A stretch of 64,000 nucleotides of DNA from Salinibacillus kushneri (GTDB lineage: Bacteria > Bacillota > Bacilli > Bacillales > Alkalibacillaceae), in contig NZ_FOHJ01000010.1 in NCBI RefSeq assembly GCF_900111405.1, forward strand, positions 1-64,000, in the 5' to 3' direction. Of the stretch, positions 18,301 through 28,107 are shown piece by piece. A program made the translations under genes and the position numbers. Below the pieces are notes generated by a model. The model ran no database searches and was not told where the DNA came from. It saw only the letters and a list, made by a program, of their open reading frames with translations. Numbering within the stretch: position 1 is the first letter of the stretch; every line of letters begins with the position of its first letter.

Positions 18301-18762
18301 ATGGAACATCGCCTGGAAAAGATAAAGAAGCAGTTACATTCCCAGAGCTATAAACTAACACCACAAAGGGAAGCAACTGTACTTGTTTTATTAGAAAATG
18401 AAGAGGATCATTTAAGTGCTGAAGATGTATACCTCCTCGTAAAAGAAAAGGCACCAGAAATAGGTCTGGCTACTGTATATCGAACATTGGAATTATTATC
18501 AGAATTGAAGGTAGTAGATAAAATTAATTTTGGTGATGGAGTGTCCAGGTACGATCTTCGTAAAGAAGGAGCCCAGCATTTTCATCATCATCTCGTTTGT
18601 GTTGAATGTGGTTCAGTAGAAGAAATTGAGGATGATTTGCTGGATGATGTTGAGCGCATTGTAGAAAGTGACTGGGGTTTTAAGGTGAAAGATCATCGCT
18701 TAACTTTCCATGGAATTTGCCGAACTTGTCAAACAAAAACCAAAGCAACGGTTTCATCATAA
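18301..18762 (+). CDS. fur: Ferric uptake regulator Fur
   Basis: Iron-dependent repressor of 153 residues. The winged helix (LTPQREATVLVLLE.. GLATVYRTLELL) is N-terminal. The metal and dimer half has HFHHHLVCVECG and ends GICRTCQ, giving the two CxxC pairs of a structural zinc site. The gene position next to spoIIM, yqzK and xerD favours Fur itself over PerR or Zur. ATG at 18301 follows GAGGGAGGGAG; the open frame further upstream runs through the promoter and is not coding. A hairpin terminator follows. Confidence 0.95.
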   Translation: MEHRLEKIKKQLHSQSYKLTPQREATVLVLLENEEDHLSAEDVYLLVKEKAPEIGLATVYRTLELLSELKVVDKINFGDGVSRYDLRKEGAQHFHHHLVCVECGSVEEIEDDLLDDVERIVESDWGFKVKDHRLTFHGICRTCQTKTKATVSS

Positions 18763-18773
18763 AAGGTAAATGT

Positions 18774-18805
18774 AAACCTGTTTCCTGCAGTGGAAAGAGG
18801 TTTTT
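18774..18805 (+). terminator. Terminator after fur
   Basis: Hairpin arms AAACCTGTTTCC (18774-18785) and GGAAAGAGGTTT (18792-18803), one mismatch, 6-nt loop, followed by TT. Confidence 0.75.
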
Positions 18806-18989
18806 CGTTTGTTGGTAGACTATAAATTACACAGTGGTAAAAAGCATTTCTTCTATTTACAAATACTCGTTTTTCAGTTAGGTTAGAATTGTAGGGGAAA
18901 TCTTTGAAAACTCGTATAAAACATATATATATTGGCATATCTTGTACTAGGTTTCTTTTTACTTGTTGCTATAAAAAGGAGATTTAGTT

Positions 18990-19208
18990 ATGACAAGATG
19001 GTATCAATATTTTAAGGAATTTCTAAAGGTTTTCCTGATTTTCGTGCTTTGTACATTTTTCTTTTATTATGGTTTAAGGTTAATGCATGAAGAATATGAG
19101 AACTTTCATCGTTACGACCAACCAGGAGGAAATGCAGTAGAGGTGTTTCAACCGGAGGATACGCATTGGTTGGATCGTTTATCTATCTTTTTTCGATTAG
19201 GAGAATAG
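18990..19208 (+). CDS. Small membrane protein, YqzK/DUF4227 family
   Basis: A 72-residue protein with one strong hydrophobic segment near residues 11-30 and a conserved polar tail (LRLMHEEYENFHRYDQPGG). It matches YqzK, a family of unknown function that sits between fur and xerD in Bacillaceae. ATG follows AAAAGGAG. Three bases separate it from xerD, so the two share a message. Confidence 0.85.
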   Translation: MTRWYQYFKEFLKVFLIFVLCTFFFYYGLRLMHEEYENFHRYDQPGGNAVEVFQPEDTHWLDRLSIFFRLGE

Positions 19209-19211
19209 AAT

Positions 19212-20099
19212 ATGAGACATGAATCTAAGGATTTCTTACACTATTTACAAATCGAGAGAGGTTTATCGGAAAATACATTAAAATCCTATGAGAGAGATTT
19301 AAAGCAATATGTAACCTTCCTGAATGAGAAGTGTCAGGTAACAGATTTGAAGGAAATCCAACGTATTCATGTTATGCAATTTTTAAGTGATTTACATAGT
19401 AAAGGCCGTACAGCTTCAACCACAGCACGTATTCTTTCAACCATTAGAGCGTTTCATCAATTTTTGATTCGGGAAACAGATGTAGAGCATGATCCCAGTT
19501 TACATATAGAAACGCCGAAGCAGGAACGAAAATTACCGAAAATTTTATCCAGTAAAGAAGTTGAAAGCCTACTCGATTTAAAAGGCAATGATGCATTAAC
19601 CATACGCAACCGAGCTATGCTGGAAATGTTATATGCTACTGGTTTACGTGTTACAGAGCTTTTGTCTCTAACTTTAAATGATTTGCATTTAACGATGGGA
19701 TTTGTGCGTTGTTTTGGGAAAGGATCCAAAGAGCGTATCATTCCACTGGGTTCCCATGCGGAAAAGGCAGTTGAGACATACATTCATCAATCACGTACCC
19801 ATTTATTAAAAGGAAGAAAAGAGGAAGCACTGTTTTTAAATCATCGCGGCAAACCGATGACAAGGCAGGGCTTTTGGAAAGTTCTTAAAGCGATTGCAAG
19901 AGATAAAGGAATTCAAAAAGAAATTACGCCTCATACACTGCGTCATTCCTTTGCCACTCATTTATTGGAAAATGGTGCTGATTTACGTGCGGTTCAGGAA
20001 ATGCTTGGACATGCTGATATCTCAACCACGCAAATCTATACCCATGTAACCAAAGCAAGACTGAAAGACATTTATAAAAACTATCATCCAAGAGCATGA
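19212..20099 (+). CDS. xerD: Tyrosine recombinase XerD
   Basis: Resolves chromosome dimers at dif together with XerC. The 295 residues have an N-terminal core-binding domain ([20 protein letters not shown]) and a C-terminal catalytic domain. The active-site set is present: Arg in YATGLRVTE, Lys in [27 protein letters not shown] and the nucleophile Tyr in IYTHV. The locus beside fur/yqzK identifies it as XerD (RipX) rather than an integron or phage integrase. The start has TTAGGAG overlapping the yqzK end. Confidence 0.96.
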   Translation: MRHESKDFLHYLQIERGLSENTLKSYERDLKQYVTFLNEKCQVTDLKEIQRIHVMQFLSDLHSKGRTASTTARILSTIRAFHQFLIRETDVEHDPSLHIETPKQERKLPKILSSKEVESLLDLKGNDALTIRNRAMLEMLYATGLRVTELLSLTLNDLHLTMGFVRCFGKGSKERIIPLGSHAEKAVETYIHQSRTHLLKGRKEEALFLNHRGKPMTRQGFWKVLKAIARDKGIQKEITPHTLRHSFATHLLENGADLRAVQEMLGHADISTTQIYTHVTKARLKDIYKNYHPRA

Positions 20100-20199
20100 C
20101 TACTTTTATTTTCGGTTTGGTTGTCTGACATCTAACAACCCGTCCCCATTTATAAACCAGCAGGAAATAGGGAATGTCCTAATATAGGAGGGATTTTTG

Positions 20200-21381
20200 A
20201 TGAAAACTTTTAAACGAACGTTTTTAATTGTTATGGATTCAGTAGGAATTGGAGAAGCACCTGACGCAGAACAATTTAATGATAAAGGCGCAGATACATT
20301 AGGTCATATTGCTGAACGTATGAATGGACTCCATATGCCAAATATGAGAAAGCTTGGTCTTAGTAACATTCGGGAAATTCAAGGGATAGATAAGACTAAT
20401 CAGCCGGGTGCGCACTATACAACTATGCAAGAGGCCTCAAACGGGAAAGACACCATGACTGGTCATTGGGAAATTATGGGGTTGTATATTGATAAACCAT
20501 TTCGTACTTTCCCCGATGGTTTTCCGGCGGAGCTCATTCAGCAATTAGAAGAAAAAACCGGACGCAAGGTGATTGGAAACAAACCAGCATCAGGTACAGA
20601 AATCATTAAAGAACTTGGTGAACAGCATATGGAGACAGGAGCGCTTATTGTTTATACTTCTGCGGATTCTGTACTTCAAATTGCTGCTCATGAAAAAGTG
20701 GTTTCCATTGATGAATTATATGAAATCTGTGAAATCGCTCGTGAATTAACGAAAGATGAAAAATATATGGTTGGCCGCGTGATTGCTCGTCCATTTGTTG
20801 GAGAACCAGGTGCCTTTGAACGAACTTCCAACCGCCACGATTATGCATTAAAACCTTTTGGCCGAACTGTTATGAATGAGTTGAAGGATCAAAACTATGA
20901 CGTCATTGCATTAGGTAAAATTTCTGATATTTACGATGGAGAAGGTGTAACAAAGGCTATTCGAACTAAAGACAACATGGATGGAATGGATAAATTGGTT
21001 GAATCCATGGATGAAGATTTTCATGGTTTGAACTTCTTAAATTTAGTCGACTTTGATGCTAAATACGGTCATCGCCGTGACCCGGAAGGCTATGGTGAAG
21101 CCCTGCAAGCTTTTGATAAAAGACTTCCAGAGGTTTTAAATAAATTACAAGATGATGACCTGCTCATTATTACGGCAGACCATGGTAATGACCCGGTTCA
21201 CCACGGTACAGACCATACTCGAGAAGTTGTACCACTCCTTGTTTATCACAATCATATTGAGCAAGGTAAAGAACTTCCTGTCAGAAAGACATTTGCTGAT
21301 ATAGGTGCAACCGTTGCCGAAAACTATCAAATTAAAATGCCTAAACATGGCGAAAGTTTCTTGAAGGATATTGATGAGTAG
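20200..21381 (+). CDS. deoB: Phosphopentomutase
   Basis: Interconverts (deoxy)ribose-1-phosphate and -5-phosphate. A 393-residue member of the alkaline phosphatase superfamily, called drm in B. subtilis. Metal and phosphothreonine motifs: [12 protein letters not shown] at the start, [13 protein letters not shown], and [18 protein letters not shown]. The ATG at 20200 follows GGAGG; a TTG one codon upstream is possible. First gene of a nucleoside salvage operon: punA starts 12 bp later, then pdp. Confidence 0.96.
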   Translation: MKTFKRTFLIVMDSVGIGEAPDAEQFNDKGADTLGHIAERMNGLHMPNMRKLGLSNIREIQGIDKTNQPGAHYTTMQEASNGKDTMTGHWEIMGLYIDKPFRTFPDGFPAELIQQLEEKTGRKVIGNKPASGTEIIKELGEQHMETGALIVYTSADSVLQIAAHEKVVSIDELYEICEIARELTKDEKYMVGRVIARPFVGEPGAFERTSNRHDYALKPFGRTVMNELKDQNYDVIALGKISDIYDGEGVTKAIRTKDNMDGMDKLVESMDEDFHGLNFLNLVDFDAKYGHRRDPEGYGEALQAFDKRLPEVLNKLQDDDLLIITADHGNDPVHHGTDHTREVVPLLVYHNHIEQGKELPVRKTFADIGATVAENYQIKMPKHGESFLKDIDE

Positions 21382-21393
21382 GAGGATATAAAG

Positions 21394-22209
21394 GTGAGTC
21401 AAATTAAAGAATCTGCTTCATTTATTGCAACTAAATTAACAGGAGATAAACCAGCTTTAGGGCTGATTTTAGGCTCTGGCCTGGGTGTATTGGCGGATGA
21501 AATTGAAAATCCTGTTGTCATTCCGTATGGAGACATCCCGCATTTTCCTCAATCCACCGTTGCGGGTCACAAAGGTCAGCTTGTAATAGGACAGTTAGAA
21601 GGCAAACAAGTTATAGCCATGCAAGGACGCTTTCATTATTATGAAGGGTACCGTATGGAACAAGTTACATTTCCTGTAAGGGTCATGAAGGAAATCGGAG
21701 TAGAAAAATTAATTGTCACTAATGCTGCAGGCGGCATTAATGAATCTTTTAATCCCGGTGATTTAATGCTCATTCAGGATCATATCAATATGATGGGGGA
21801 TAATCCGCTAATTGGTCCGAATGAAGAAGAGATGGGTCCGCGTTTTCCGGATATGTCTCAGGCTTACAATCGTGAACTAATTACCCATGCCGAAAAGTGT
21901 GCCGAAAAGCTCCATTTAAACGTACAAAAGGGTGTTTATGTTGGAAATACTGGACCATCCTATGAAACGGGCGCTGAAATAAGTATGCTCCGTACGCTTG
22001 GAGGGGATGCAGTAGGGATGTCGACAGTACCGGAAGTTATTGTTGCCAATCACGCTGGATTAAAGGTTTTAGGTATTTCCTGCATTTCCAATATGGCTGC
22101 CGGAATTTTAGATCAGCCTCTGTCCCATCACGAGGTAATCGAAACTACGGAAAAAGTAAAACAGGACTTTTTAGCTTTTGTAAAAGAAATAGTTCGTTCA
22201 TTACCCTAA
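21394..22209 (+). CDS. punA: Purine-nucleoside phosphorylase
   Basis: Phosphorolysis of purine nucleosides to base and (deoxy)ribose-1-phosphate, feeding DeoB. The 271 residues belong to the trimeric PNP class (PupG): [33 protein letters not shown] and [15 protein letters not shown]. The start is GTG at 21394 with AGGAGG upstream. It lies between deoB and pdp, with tight spacing on both sides. Confidence 0.95.
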   Translation: MSQIKESASFIATKLTGDKPALGLILGSGLGVLADEIENPVVIPYGDIPHFPQSTVAGHKGQLVIGQLEGKQVIAMQGRFHYYEGYRMEQVTFPVRVMKEIGVEKLIVTNAAGGINESFNPGDLMLIQDHINMMGDNPLIGPNEEEMGPRFPDMSQAYNRELITHAEKCAEKLHLNVQKGVYVGNTGPSYETGAEISMLRTLGGDAVGMSTVPEVIVANHAGLKVLGISCISNMAAGILDQPLSHHEVIETTEKVKQDFLAFVKEIVRSLP

Positions 22210-22237
22210 TTCCTACCTTATGAAAGGTTGTCTTACT

Positions 22238-23536
22238 ATGAGAATGTATGATGTGATTACAAAAAAACGAGATGGAGAAGCGTTAACAAAAGAGGAAATT
22301 GACTTTTTTGTTGAAGAATATACAAAAGGGAATATTCCAGATTATCAAGCTAGTGCTTTATGTATGGCTGTATTCTTTCAGGATATGACAAAGGAAGAAC
22401 GTGCTCATTTAACCATGGCTATGGTGAACTCGGGCGATACAATTGATCTTTCTTCTATTGAAGGTATAAAAGTGGATAAACATTCCACTGGTGGAGTAGG
22501 GGATACCACTACTTTGGTATTAGCCCCGCTTGTTGCATCTTTAGACGTCCCTGTGGCGAAAATGAGTGGCCGGGGATTAGGCCATACAGGAGGAACCATT
22601 GATAAATTAGAATCTGTTGCTGGTTTTCATGTTGAGATTGAAAAAGATGAATTCATTAAGCTTGTGAATGAAAATAAAGTGTCTGTCATTGGTCAATCAG
22701 GAAATTTAACTCCTGCTGACAAAAAACTGTATGGACTACGGGATGTTACGGCAACCGTGAATTCAATTCCGTTAATAGCCAGTTCCATTATGAGTAAGAA
22801 AATTGCAGCTGGCGCAGATGCTATTGTTTTAGATGTGAAAACAGGTGCCGGAGCCTTTATGAAAAATGAGAAGGATTCCAGGGAATTAGCTCAGGCGATG
22901 GTTTCAATTGGAAATGAAGTTGGCCGAAACACAATGGCAGTAATAAGCGACATGAATCAGCCTTTGGGTTATGCTATCGGGAATGCCCTGGAAGTCCAGG
23001 AAGCCATTGATACACTTAAAGGAGAAGGACCGGAAGATTTAACTGAACTATGTTTAACTTTAGGTAGTCAAATGGTGGTTCTTGGAAATCAGGCCGACTC
23101 ACTTGAAGAGGCAAGGGAGAAGTTAAGAGAAAATATCAATAATGGTAAAGCACTTGAAAAGTTTCGTACCTTCTTAAAATCACAAGGCGGGGATGATCAA
23201 GTTGCAGAAGATCCAGCAAAACTACCACAGGCTAAATATAAAATTGAACTTCCTGCCCAAGAAAGTGGTTATGTCAGTGGAATGGTAGCGGATGAAATCG
23301 GAAAGGCTGCTATGCATTTAGGTGCTGGAAGAGCAACGAAAGAATCACAAATTGATTTGGCTGTTGGATTAATCCTTAATAAAAAAATCGGTGATTACGT
23401 ACAATCAGGGGAATCCTTAGTCACTATTCATACAAATAACGAATATGTAGATGAAGTAAAGGAACTCTTATATGCCAATATCCAAATCCAAAAAGAGAAA
23501 GTGGAAAAACCTAAACTAATCCGCGATATACTATAA
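22238..23536 (+). CDS. pdp: Pyrimidine-nucleoside phosphorylase
   Basis: Phosphorolysis of uridine, thymidine and deoxyuridine. The 432 residues are the family length. The phosphate site is [13 protein letters not shown] and the adjacent loop is [25 protein letters not shown] binds the activating cation region. I use the ATG at 22238 because GAAAGG precedes it and [13 protein letters not shown] aligns with family starts; the ATG at 22220 lacks a ribosome site. In B. subtilis pdp is elsewhere (nupC-dra), so here the whole salvage set is gathered in one operon. Confidence 0.95.
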   Translation: MRMYDVITKKRDGEALTKEEIDFFVEEYTKGNIPDYQASALCMAVFFQDMTKEERAHLTMAMVNSGDTIDLSSIEGIKVDKHSTGGVGDTTTLVLAPLVASLDVPVAKMSGRGLGHTGGTIDKLESVAGFHVEIEKDEFIKLVNENKVSVIGQSGNLTPADKKLYGLRDVTATVNSIPLIASSIMSKKIAAGADAIVLDVKTGAGAFMKNEKDSRELAQAMVSIGNEVGRNTMAVISDMNQPLGYAIGNALEVQEAIDTLKGEGPEDLTELCLTLGSQMVVLGNQADSLEEAREKLRENINNGKALEKFRTFLKSQGGDDQVAEDPAKLPQAKYKIELPAQESGYVSGMVADEIGKAAMHLGAGRATKESQIDLAVGLILNKKIGDYVQSGESLVTIHTNNEYVDEVKELLYANIQIQKEKVEKPKLIRDIL

Positions 23537-23905
23537 TAAGGGATAACGAATAGTATCACATAATTTAAGCAGTTCAGTTTTGGGATAAAAATAGATTTTC
23601 TTTCCCTTAATTGAACTGCTGTTTTATATGTAAATAGTAAACAAACTTTATAAGTAATCTGAGTTTAATCATAAACGAGCATTTTCCGATAGGGAATTTG
23701 CTCATTTTTTTTGATGAAATTTCGTAATGGTTTCGATTCGATGTTTAATTCAGGAATTTTCTTTTTTTATACTTATAATTTCAAGCAATCATGGAAAAAA
23801 TATGAAAGGAATCGTGAAGAGCTTGTTTATATTCTTAGTTTCATAAGAAGCAGCCAAACAAGCATATCCTAAAAATTCCTATGCAACAGGTATGGAGGGA
23901 CACTT
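23537..23905 (+). terminator. Gap holding the salvage-operon terminator and dacF upstream region
   Basis: Arms AGCAGTTCAGTT (23568-23579) and AATTGAACTGCT (23609-23620), one mismatch, followed by GTTTTAT, end the deoB-punA-pdp transcript. The rest is AT-rich with no convincing gene. A SigF or SigG promoter for dacF is expected here, but I could not fix one with confidence. Confidence 0.6.
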
Positions 23906-25078
23906 ATGAGAAAATTAGCAACAATGCTATTGATTTTTTGTTTACTTACTTCAACGATGGTTTTACCTGTATATGCTAAAGAAACGGAACAAGCAGATGT
24001 AGATTTAGCCGAAAATTCCAAATCAGCCATATTATTGGAAAAGGATACAGGAGAAATTTTATATGAAAAAAATACTGATGAACGCCTTCCACCGGCCAGT
24101 ATGACAAAGGTTATGACCATGATATTAATTATGGAAGCATTAGAAAGTGGCCAAATTAAGCTAAAAGACAAGGTACGAATAAGCGAGCATGCAGCTTCCA
24201 TGGGGGGATCTCAAATTTTCCTTGAGGAAGGGGAAGAAATGACTGTTGATAATCTGCTAAAAGGAGTTGCAGTCGCTTCAGGAAATGATGCCTCAGTCGC
24301 TTTAGCAGAGCGGATAGCTGGTTCAGAAAAGGCGTTTGTAAAGCAAATGAACAAAAAAGTAAAAGAATTAGGCTTAAATGACACCCAATTTAAAAATACA
24401 ACGGGGTTACCTGCAAAAGGGCATTATAGTACAGCACATGATATGGCTATGATGGCAAAGGAGCTCTTAAAGCATGAAAAAATAACGGAATATACAAGTA
24501 TTTATGATGATTATTTACGCAAGGGAACGGAAGATGAATTTTGGCTAGTAAACACAAATAAACTGGTAAAGTTCTATAAAGGTGTAGATGGATTAAAGAC
24601 TGGTTATACAAGTGAAGCAAAATATTGTCTGACGGCAACAGCTAAGCGGGACAATATGAGAGTCATCGCTGTAGCTATGGGGGCTGATTCTACGAAAAAG
24701 AGAAATCAGGATATAACCACCATGCTGGATTATGCTTTTCAGCAATATGATACAAAACCTGTCTATGACCGGTTTGATCAAGTAGATGAAATGAAAATGT
24801 TTAAGGCTAATCAGGAAAAAATAAAAGTAGTAACAGGTGATAAAGTATCCATCTTAACGAAAAAAGGTGAAGAGGTTGACGATTTAAAGCAAGTTATCGA
24901 ATATAGGGAAAATTTATCTGTACCGATGAAAAAGGGAGAAGAAATTGGCACGCTTAAGCTGGTAAACAAAGGAAAGGTATTGTCTGAAACCCCTCTTATT
25001 GTTAATCAGGATATTAAGGAAGCAGGCGTTTGGACGTTATTAAAAAGATCCATGAAAAAATTTTATAATTCCTACTAA
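23906..25078 (+). CDS. dacF: D-alanyl-D-alanine carboxypeptidase DacF
   Basis: Forespore penicillin-binding protein of the S11 family that trims the last D-Ala of peptidoglycan stem peptides. The 390 residues start with a signal peptide (to about residue 24, VYA-KE). The active-site set is SMTK at 65-68, ASGNDAS and LKTGYTS. A beta-rich C-terminal PBP5-like domain and an amphipathic tail (LLKRSMKKFYNSY) anchor it. It precedes spoIIAA, as in B. subtilis, where it is read in the forespore and can run into spoIIA. Confidence 0.95.
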   Translation: MRKLATMLLIFCLLTSTMVLPVYAKETEQADVDLAENSKSAILLEKDTGEILYEKNTDERLPPASMTKVMTMILIMEALESGQIKLKDKVRISEHAASMGGSQIFLEEGEEMTVDNLLKGVAVASGNDASVALAERIAGSEKAFVKQMNKKVKELGLNDTQFKNTTGLPAKGHYSTAHDMAMMAKELLKHEKITEYTSIYDDYLRKGTEDEFWLVNTNKLVKFYKGVDGLKTGYTSEAKYCLTATAKRDNMRVIAVAMGADSTKKRNQDITTMLDYAFQQYDTKPVYDRFDQVDEMKMFKANQEKIKVVTGDKVSILTKKGEEVDDLKQVIEYRENLSVPMKKGEEIGTLKLVNKGKVLSETPLIVNQDIKEAGVWTLLKRSMKKFYNSY

Positions 25079-25091
25079 TAGGGACTATTTT

Positions 25092-25148
25092 TGACGAATT
25101 TGCACTTCTTTTGTCATGAAGCAGGAAATACAAAGGGTAAAGAAGAAA
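25092..25148 (+). promoter_or_regulatory. Candidate Spo0A box and SigH promoter of spoIIA
   Basis: TGACGAA (25092-25098) fits the 0A box TGNCGAA. GCAGGAAAT (25121-25129), 12 nt, then GAAGAAA (25142-25148) fits the SigH pattern RNAGGAWWW and RNNGAAT with one mismatch. The arrangement before spoIIAA is as expected from the B. subtilis spoIIA promoter. Confidence 0.6.
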
Positions 25149-25192
25149 GACTCAAGGAGAAAGTAAGCATGATAAAAAGGAGGCATTCAATC

Positions 25193-25546
25193 TTGAGTCT
25201 TTCAGTACAATTTGAAAGTAAACATCACGTACTACTAGTCAGATTATCTGGTGAATTAGATCACCATACCTCTGAAGACTTAAAACACCAGTGGCAATCA
25301 GAAATGAAAAAGGCTGATATTCAGCATGTCATTGTAAACATGGAATCTCTTAGTTTTATGGATAGTTCAGGTTTGGGAGTAATGCTTGGCAGATATAAAG
25401 AAGTTCAGGAATTAGGCGGAGAAATGGTTGTATGTTCCCTTTCACAATCTGTTAGAAGGCTGTTTGAATTATCGGGGCTTTTTAAGATTGTTCGACTGGA
25501 AGAAAACGAAGATGCAGCTCTTAAAAAGTTGGGGGTGGCATCATGA
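25193..25546 (+). CDS. spoIIAA: Anti-sigma F factor antagonist SpoIIAA
   Basis: STAS-domain protein that releases SigF by binding SpoIIAB. From TTG at 25193 it has 117 residues, the B. subtilis length, with the phosphorylatable serine at position 58 in [15 protein letters not shown] lies 9 nt upstream. An in-frame ATG at 25169, which also has AAGGAG at good distance, would add 8 residues; homology favours the TTG. Its stop overlaps the spoIIAB start by 4 bp. Confidence 0.95.
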   Translation: MSLSVQFESKHHVLLVRLSGELDHHTSEDLKHQWQSEMKKADIQHVIVNMESLSFMDSSGLGVMLGRYKEVQELGGEMVVCSLSQSVRRLFELSGLFKIVRLEENEDAALKKLGVAS

Positions 25547-25980
25547 AGAATGAGATGCACCTCGAATTTTCAGCGTTAAGTGAGAATGAATCTTTTGCCA
25601 GGGTTACAATAGCTTCATTTATTACACAAGTGGACCCAACTATGGATGAACTAACAGAGATTAAAACCGTGGTATCCGAGGCGGTAACAAATGCCATCAT
25701 TCATGGCTATGAAAATGATGTAGATGGCAAAGTGTATATAGATTGTACACTACATGATCAATTTGTAGAACTTACCATACGGGATGAAGGTGTTGGAATT
25801 GAAAATTTAGATGAAGCAAAACAGCCTTTGTTTACATCTAAACCAGAATTAGAGCGTTCTGGAATGGGTTTTACCATCATGGAAAATTTTATGGATGATG
25901 TTGACATTAAATCCGAAAAAGGAAGAGGCACAACGGTTAAGCTTAAGAAGCATTTTCAAAAAAGCGAAAACCTTGTGTAA
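25543..25980 (+). CDS. spoIIAB: Anti-sigma F factor SpoIIAB
   Basis: GHKL-fold serine kinase and anti-sigma factor. It holds SigF inactive and phosphorylates SpoIIAA. The 145 residues show the N box [15 protein letters not shown], the G1 box RDEGVGI and the G2-like [10 protein letters not shown]. Starts inside the end of spoIIAA (ATGA overlap) with GGGGGTGG upstream, which suggests coupled translation. SigF follows after a short gap. Confidence 0.96.
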   Translation: MKNEMHLEFSALSENESFARVTIASFITQVDPTMDELTEIKTVVSEAVTNAIIHGYENDVDGKVYIDCTLHDQFVELTIRDEGVGIENLDEAKQPLFTSKPELERSGMGFTIMENFMDDVDIKSEKGRGTTVKLKKHFQKSENLV

Positions 25981-25996
25981 ATAAGGGGATATGTCT

Positions 25997-26752
25997 ATGG
26001 ATGTAGAACTAAAACATTCCAATAAGGACAAGCCGTTGTCTGATGATGAGGTAAAAAAGTTAATTCACAAAAGTCAACAAGGGGATCAGGATGCAAGAGA
26101 TTTTCTGGTCGAAAAGAATACACGACTTGTTTGGTCCGTTGTTCAGCGGTTTCTTAATCGGGGATATGATCCGGATGATTTGTTTCAGATTGGAAGTATA
26201 GGTCTGTTAAAATCGATTGATAAATTTGATCTTGCTTATGATGTAAAATTTTCCACCTATGCAGTTCCTATGATTATTGGTGAAATTCAACGTTTCATTA
26301 GAGATGATGGGAGCGTTAAGGTAAGCAGGTCTTTAAAAGAAACAGGAAATAAAATTAGGAAAAAGCGGGATGAACTATCAAAAGAATTTGGCAGGTCGCC
26401 TACCGTTCAGGAACTCGCTGACGAACTGGATATTTCACCAGAAGATATCGTATTTGCACAAGAAGCGTCCAAATCTCCTCATTCCATACATGAGACGGTT
26501 TATGAAAATGATGGAGACCCGATAACACTTTTAGATCAAATGTCAGATGAAGATGCAAAATGGTTTGATAAAATCGCTTTAAAGGAAGTTATTAGAAACT
26601 TGGACGATCGGGAGCGATTAATAATTTACTTACGATATTATAAAGATCAAACCCAGTCAGAAGTTGCCCATCGACTGGATATTTCACAAGTACAAGTTTC
26701 GAGATTGGAAAAAAAGATATTGGATCATATAAGAGACCAGATGAAAACCTAA
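25997..26752 (+). CDS. sigF: RNA polymerase sigma-F factor
   Basis: First forespore-specific sigma factor, 251 residues. Region 2 has NRGYDPDDLFQIGSIGLLKS and FSTYAVPMIIGEIQRFIRDD; region 4 ends QSEVAHRLDISQVQVSRLEK. Very close to B. subtilis SigF throughout. I place the start at the ATG at 25997 (MDVE...), 8 nt after AAGGGG; an ATG two codons earlier is too near that site. A clean terminator follows, so spoVA is a separate unit. Confidence 0.97.
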   Translation: MDVELKHSNKDKPLSDDEVKKLIHKSQQGDQDARDFLVEKNTRLVWSVVQRFLNRGYDPDDLFQIGSIGLLKSIDKFDLAYDVKFSTYAVPMIIGEIQRFIRDDGSVKVSRSLKETGNKIRKKRDELSKEFGRSPTVQELADELDISPEDIVFAQEASKSPHSIHETVYENDGDPITLLDQMSDEDAKWFDKIALKEVIRNLDDRERLIIYLRYYKDQTQSEVAHRLDISQVQVSRLEKKILDHIRDQMKT

Positions 26753-26781
26753 ATGCCAGCTAAATAGCTGGCATTTTTTTT
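26753..26781 (+). terminator. Terminator of the spoIIA operon
   Basis: Perfect 9-bp stem ATGCCAGCT / AGCTGGCAT with a 4-nt loop, followed by seven T. Begins directly after the sigF stop codon. Confidence 0.95.
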
Positions 26782-26819
26782 GGGCTCTAAAATATATGTT
26801 GAGGTACAGAAAAAATTTA

Positions 26820-26960
26820 GAACTTGCCCACGTCAACCTTCAACAAAAGCGATTCCCCAAGCCTTCCCTCACCTCCGTATGATACGTGAGTCTCGACTAA
26901 TTTTGTTGTGTTTTTATCTCCTCTAACATTAGTTTAGTCTGTACACAACACTAAACGACA
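26820..26960. other. Unexplained structured intergenic stretch
   Basis: Less AT-rich than its surroundings. CAACAAAA (26841-26848) and TTTTGTTG (26901-26908) enclose an inner hairpin CTCAC..GTAT-G-ATAC-GTGAG (26868-26890). A second small inverted repeat is GTTTAGT (26932-26938) / ACTAAAC (26950-26956). No gene fits. It may be an RNA structure or the remnant of a mobile element placed after the sigF terminator; neither can be settled by eye. Confidence 0.4.
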
Positions 26961-27003
26961 CCTTTCCGCTTTTAATTTATAGTTGTTATGGAACATCCTT
27001 TTT

Positions 27004-27033
27004 GAATGAATCGACGGTTCCTTACACATAATA
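27004..27033 (+). promoter_or_regulatory. Candidate SigG promoter of spoVA
   Basis: GAATGA (27004-27009), 17 nt, CATAATA (27027-27033), close to forespore SigG elements (-10 CATACTA). It lies 37 bp before the spoVAA start. SigG control of spoVA is known in B. subtilis. Confidence 0.6.
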
Positions 27034-27069
27034 AACATAAACTTCTCATCCAGAGAGGAGTGTTGTGGT

Positions 27070-27684
27070 ATGGGGGATCAGGTCTACATCCGATTGCGAC
27101 ATAAGATAAAAATCCCTAAGGAAAAGAAGCTTTTGCTTAAAGACATCGCATATATAACAGCTAATGAAAATTGGCGGAAGCTTATCGAAAATACGTTTAT
27201 CTATCAAGTTAAGAAAGAAGATAAAAACATAGTTGTTTTGGATATTTATTCAGTCATTCGAATTTTAAGGAATCACCATCCGAATTTGGATTTTCAATCG
27301 ATTGGACCTAATCAGACTATTGCTTATGTAGGTGTTTCTTCTAAGAACCCTCGGATATTTATTGTAGGCTTAATCTGGTTATTGTTATTTATAGGTTCTG
27401 GTATGACCATTATGAACTTTCATTATGATGTAAGTATGCAGGAGGTTCAGCAACATCTTCATTTTCTTTTGACTGGAAATAATGATCCATATCCTCTTTG
27501 GCTGCAAATCCCATACTCTATTGGTTTGGGGTTAGGTATGATATTGTTTTTTAACCATGTCTTTAAGAAGCGAATAAATGAAGAACCAAGCCCATTAGAA
27601 GTTGAAATCCATAAATATCAGCAGGAATTGGATAATTACGTTATTCTGCATGAAAATGAAATGAGTAAAAAAGATGATGATTAA
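27070..27684 (+). CDS. spoVAA: Stage V sporulation protein AA
   Basis: First protein of the SpoVA channel, which moves Ca-dipicolinate into the forespore and out at germination. The 204 residues have a soluble N-terminal part (about 1-95) and two hydrophobic segments near 100-115 and 145-165, as in SpoVAA. ATG follows GAGAGGAG. Overlaps spoVAB by 11 bp. A candidate SigG promoter lies upstream. Confidence 0.93.
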   Translation: MGDQVYIRLRHKIKIPKEKKLLLKDIAYITANENWRKLIENTFIYQVKKEDKNIVVLDIYSVIRILRNHHPNLDFQSIGPNQTIAYVGVSSKNPRIFIVGLIWLLLFIGSGMTIMNFHYDVSMQEVQQHLHFLLTGNNDPYPLWLQIPYSIGLGLGMILFFNHVFKKRINEEPSPLEVEIHKYQQELDNYVILHENEMSKKDDD

Positions 27685-28090
27685 AATGCTCGAAGCAATA
27701 ATTGGGCTTGCTTCAGGGCTTGCAGTAGGAGCGGGATTTGTAGCCTTTTTAACCATTTTGGGTGTTATTCCCAGACTTATTCAGTTAAGTAAAACCCATT
27801 CTTTTATTCAGTATTATGAAACAAGTGTAGTTATGGGTGTGTTATTTGGTACTTTATTAACTTTTAGTTCCCTGGTTTTTCATCTCCCCATTCTTGTGGA
27901 AATGGTGTGGGGATTATTTCATGGCGTATTTATTGGTATGCTGGCAGCTGCTTTAACCGAGGTGCTGAATGTATTTCCGATTTTGGCCAAGAGGATAGGG
28001 ATGGATGGTTATATTCTAGGATTCTTAATGGCTCTAGTGTTAGGTAAAATAGTTGGTTCCCTATTTCAATGGGTTATTTTTGTGAAATGA
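27674..28090 (+). CDS. spoVAB: Stage V sporulation protein AB
   Basis: A 138-residue membrane protein with four or so hydrophobic segments, matching SpoVAB (141 residues in B. subtilis). Begins inside the end of spoVAA without a strong ribosome site, so its translation probably depends on coupling; ATG codons at 27674 and 27677 and one slightly later are all possible starts. Ends 17 bp before spoVAC. Confidence 0.92.
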   Translation: MMIKMLEAIIGLASGLAVGAGFVAFLTILGVIPRLIQLSKTHSFIQYYETSVVMGVLFGTLLTFSSLVFHLPILVEMVWGLFHGVFIGMLAAALTEVLNVFPILAKRIGMDGYILGFLMALVLGKIVGSLFQWVIFVK

Positions 28091-28107
28091 GTAAATGGAG
28101 TGATGAT

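Noticed and set aside
18905-18989. Small frame before yqzK
   Set aside because: TTG start without a ribosome site and unlikely composition; the segment holds the yqzK ribosome site.
23621-23900. SigF/SigG promoter of dacF
   Set aside because: Several partial matches (GCATA and CATAAGA-like pieces) but no pair with right spacing, so none is listed.
26820-26960. Group II intron end
   Set aside because: The place after a terminator is suggestive, but no domain V with its AGC triad and GAAA-type loop is visible and there is no maturase frame.
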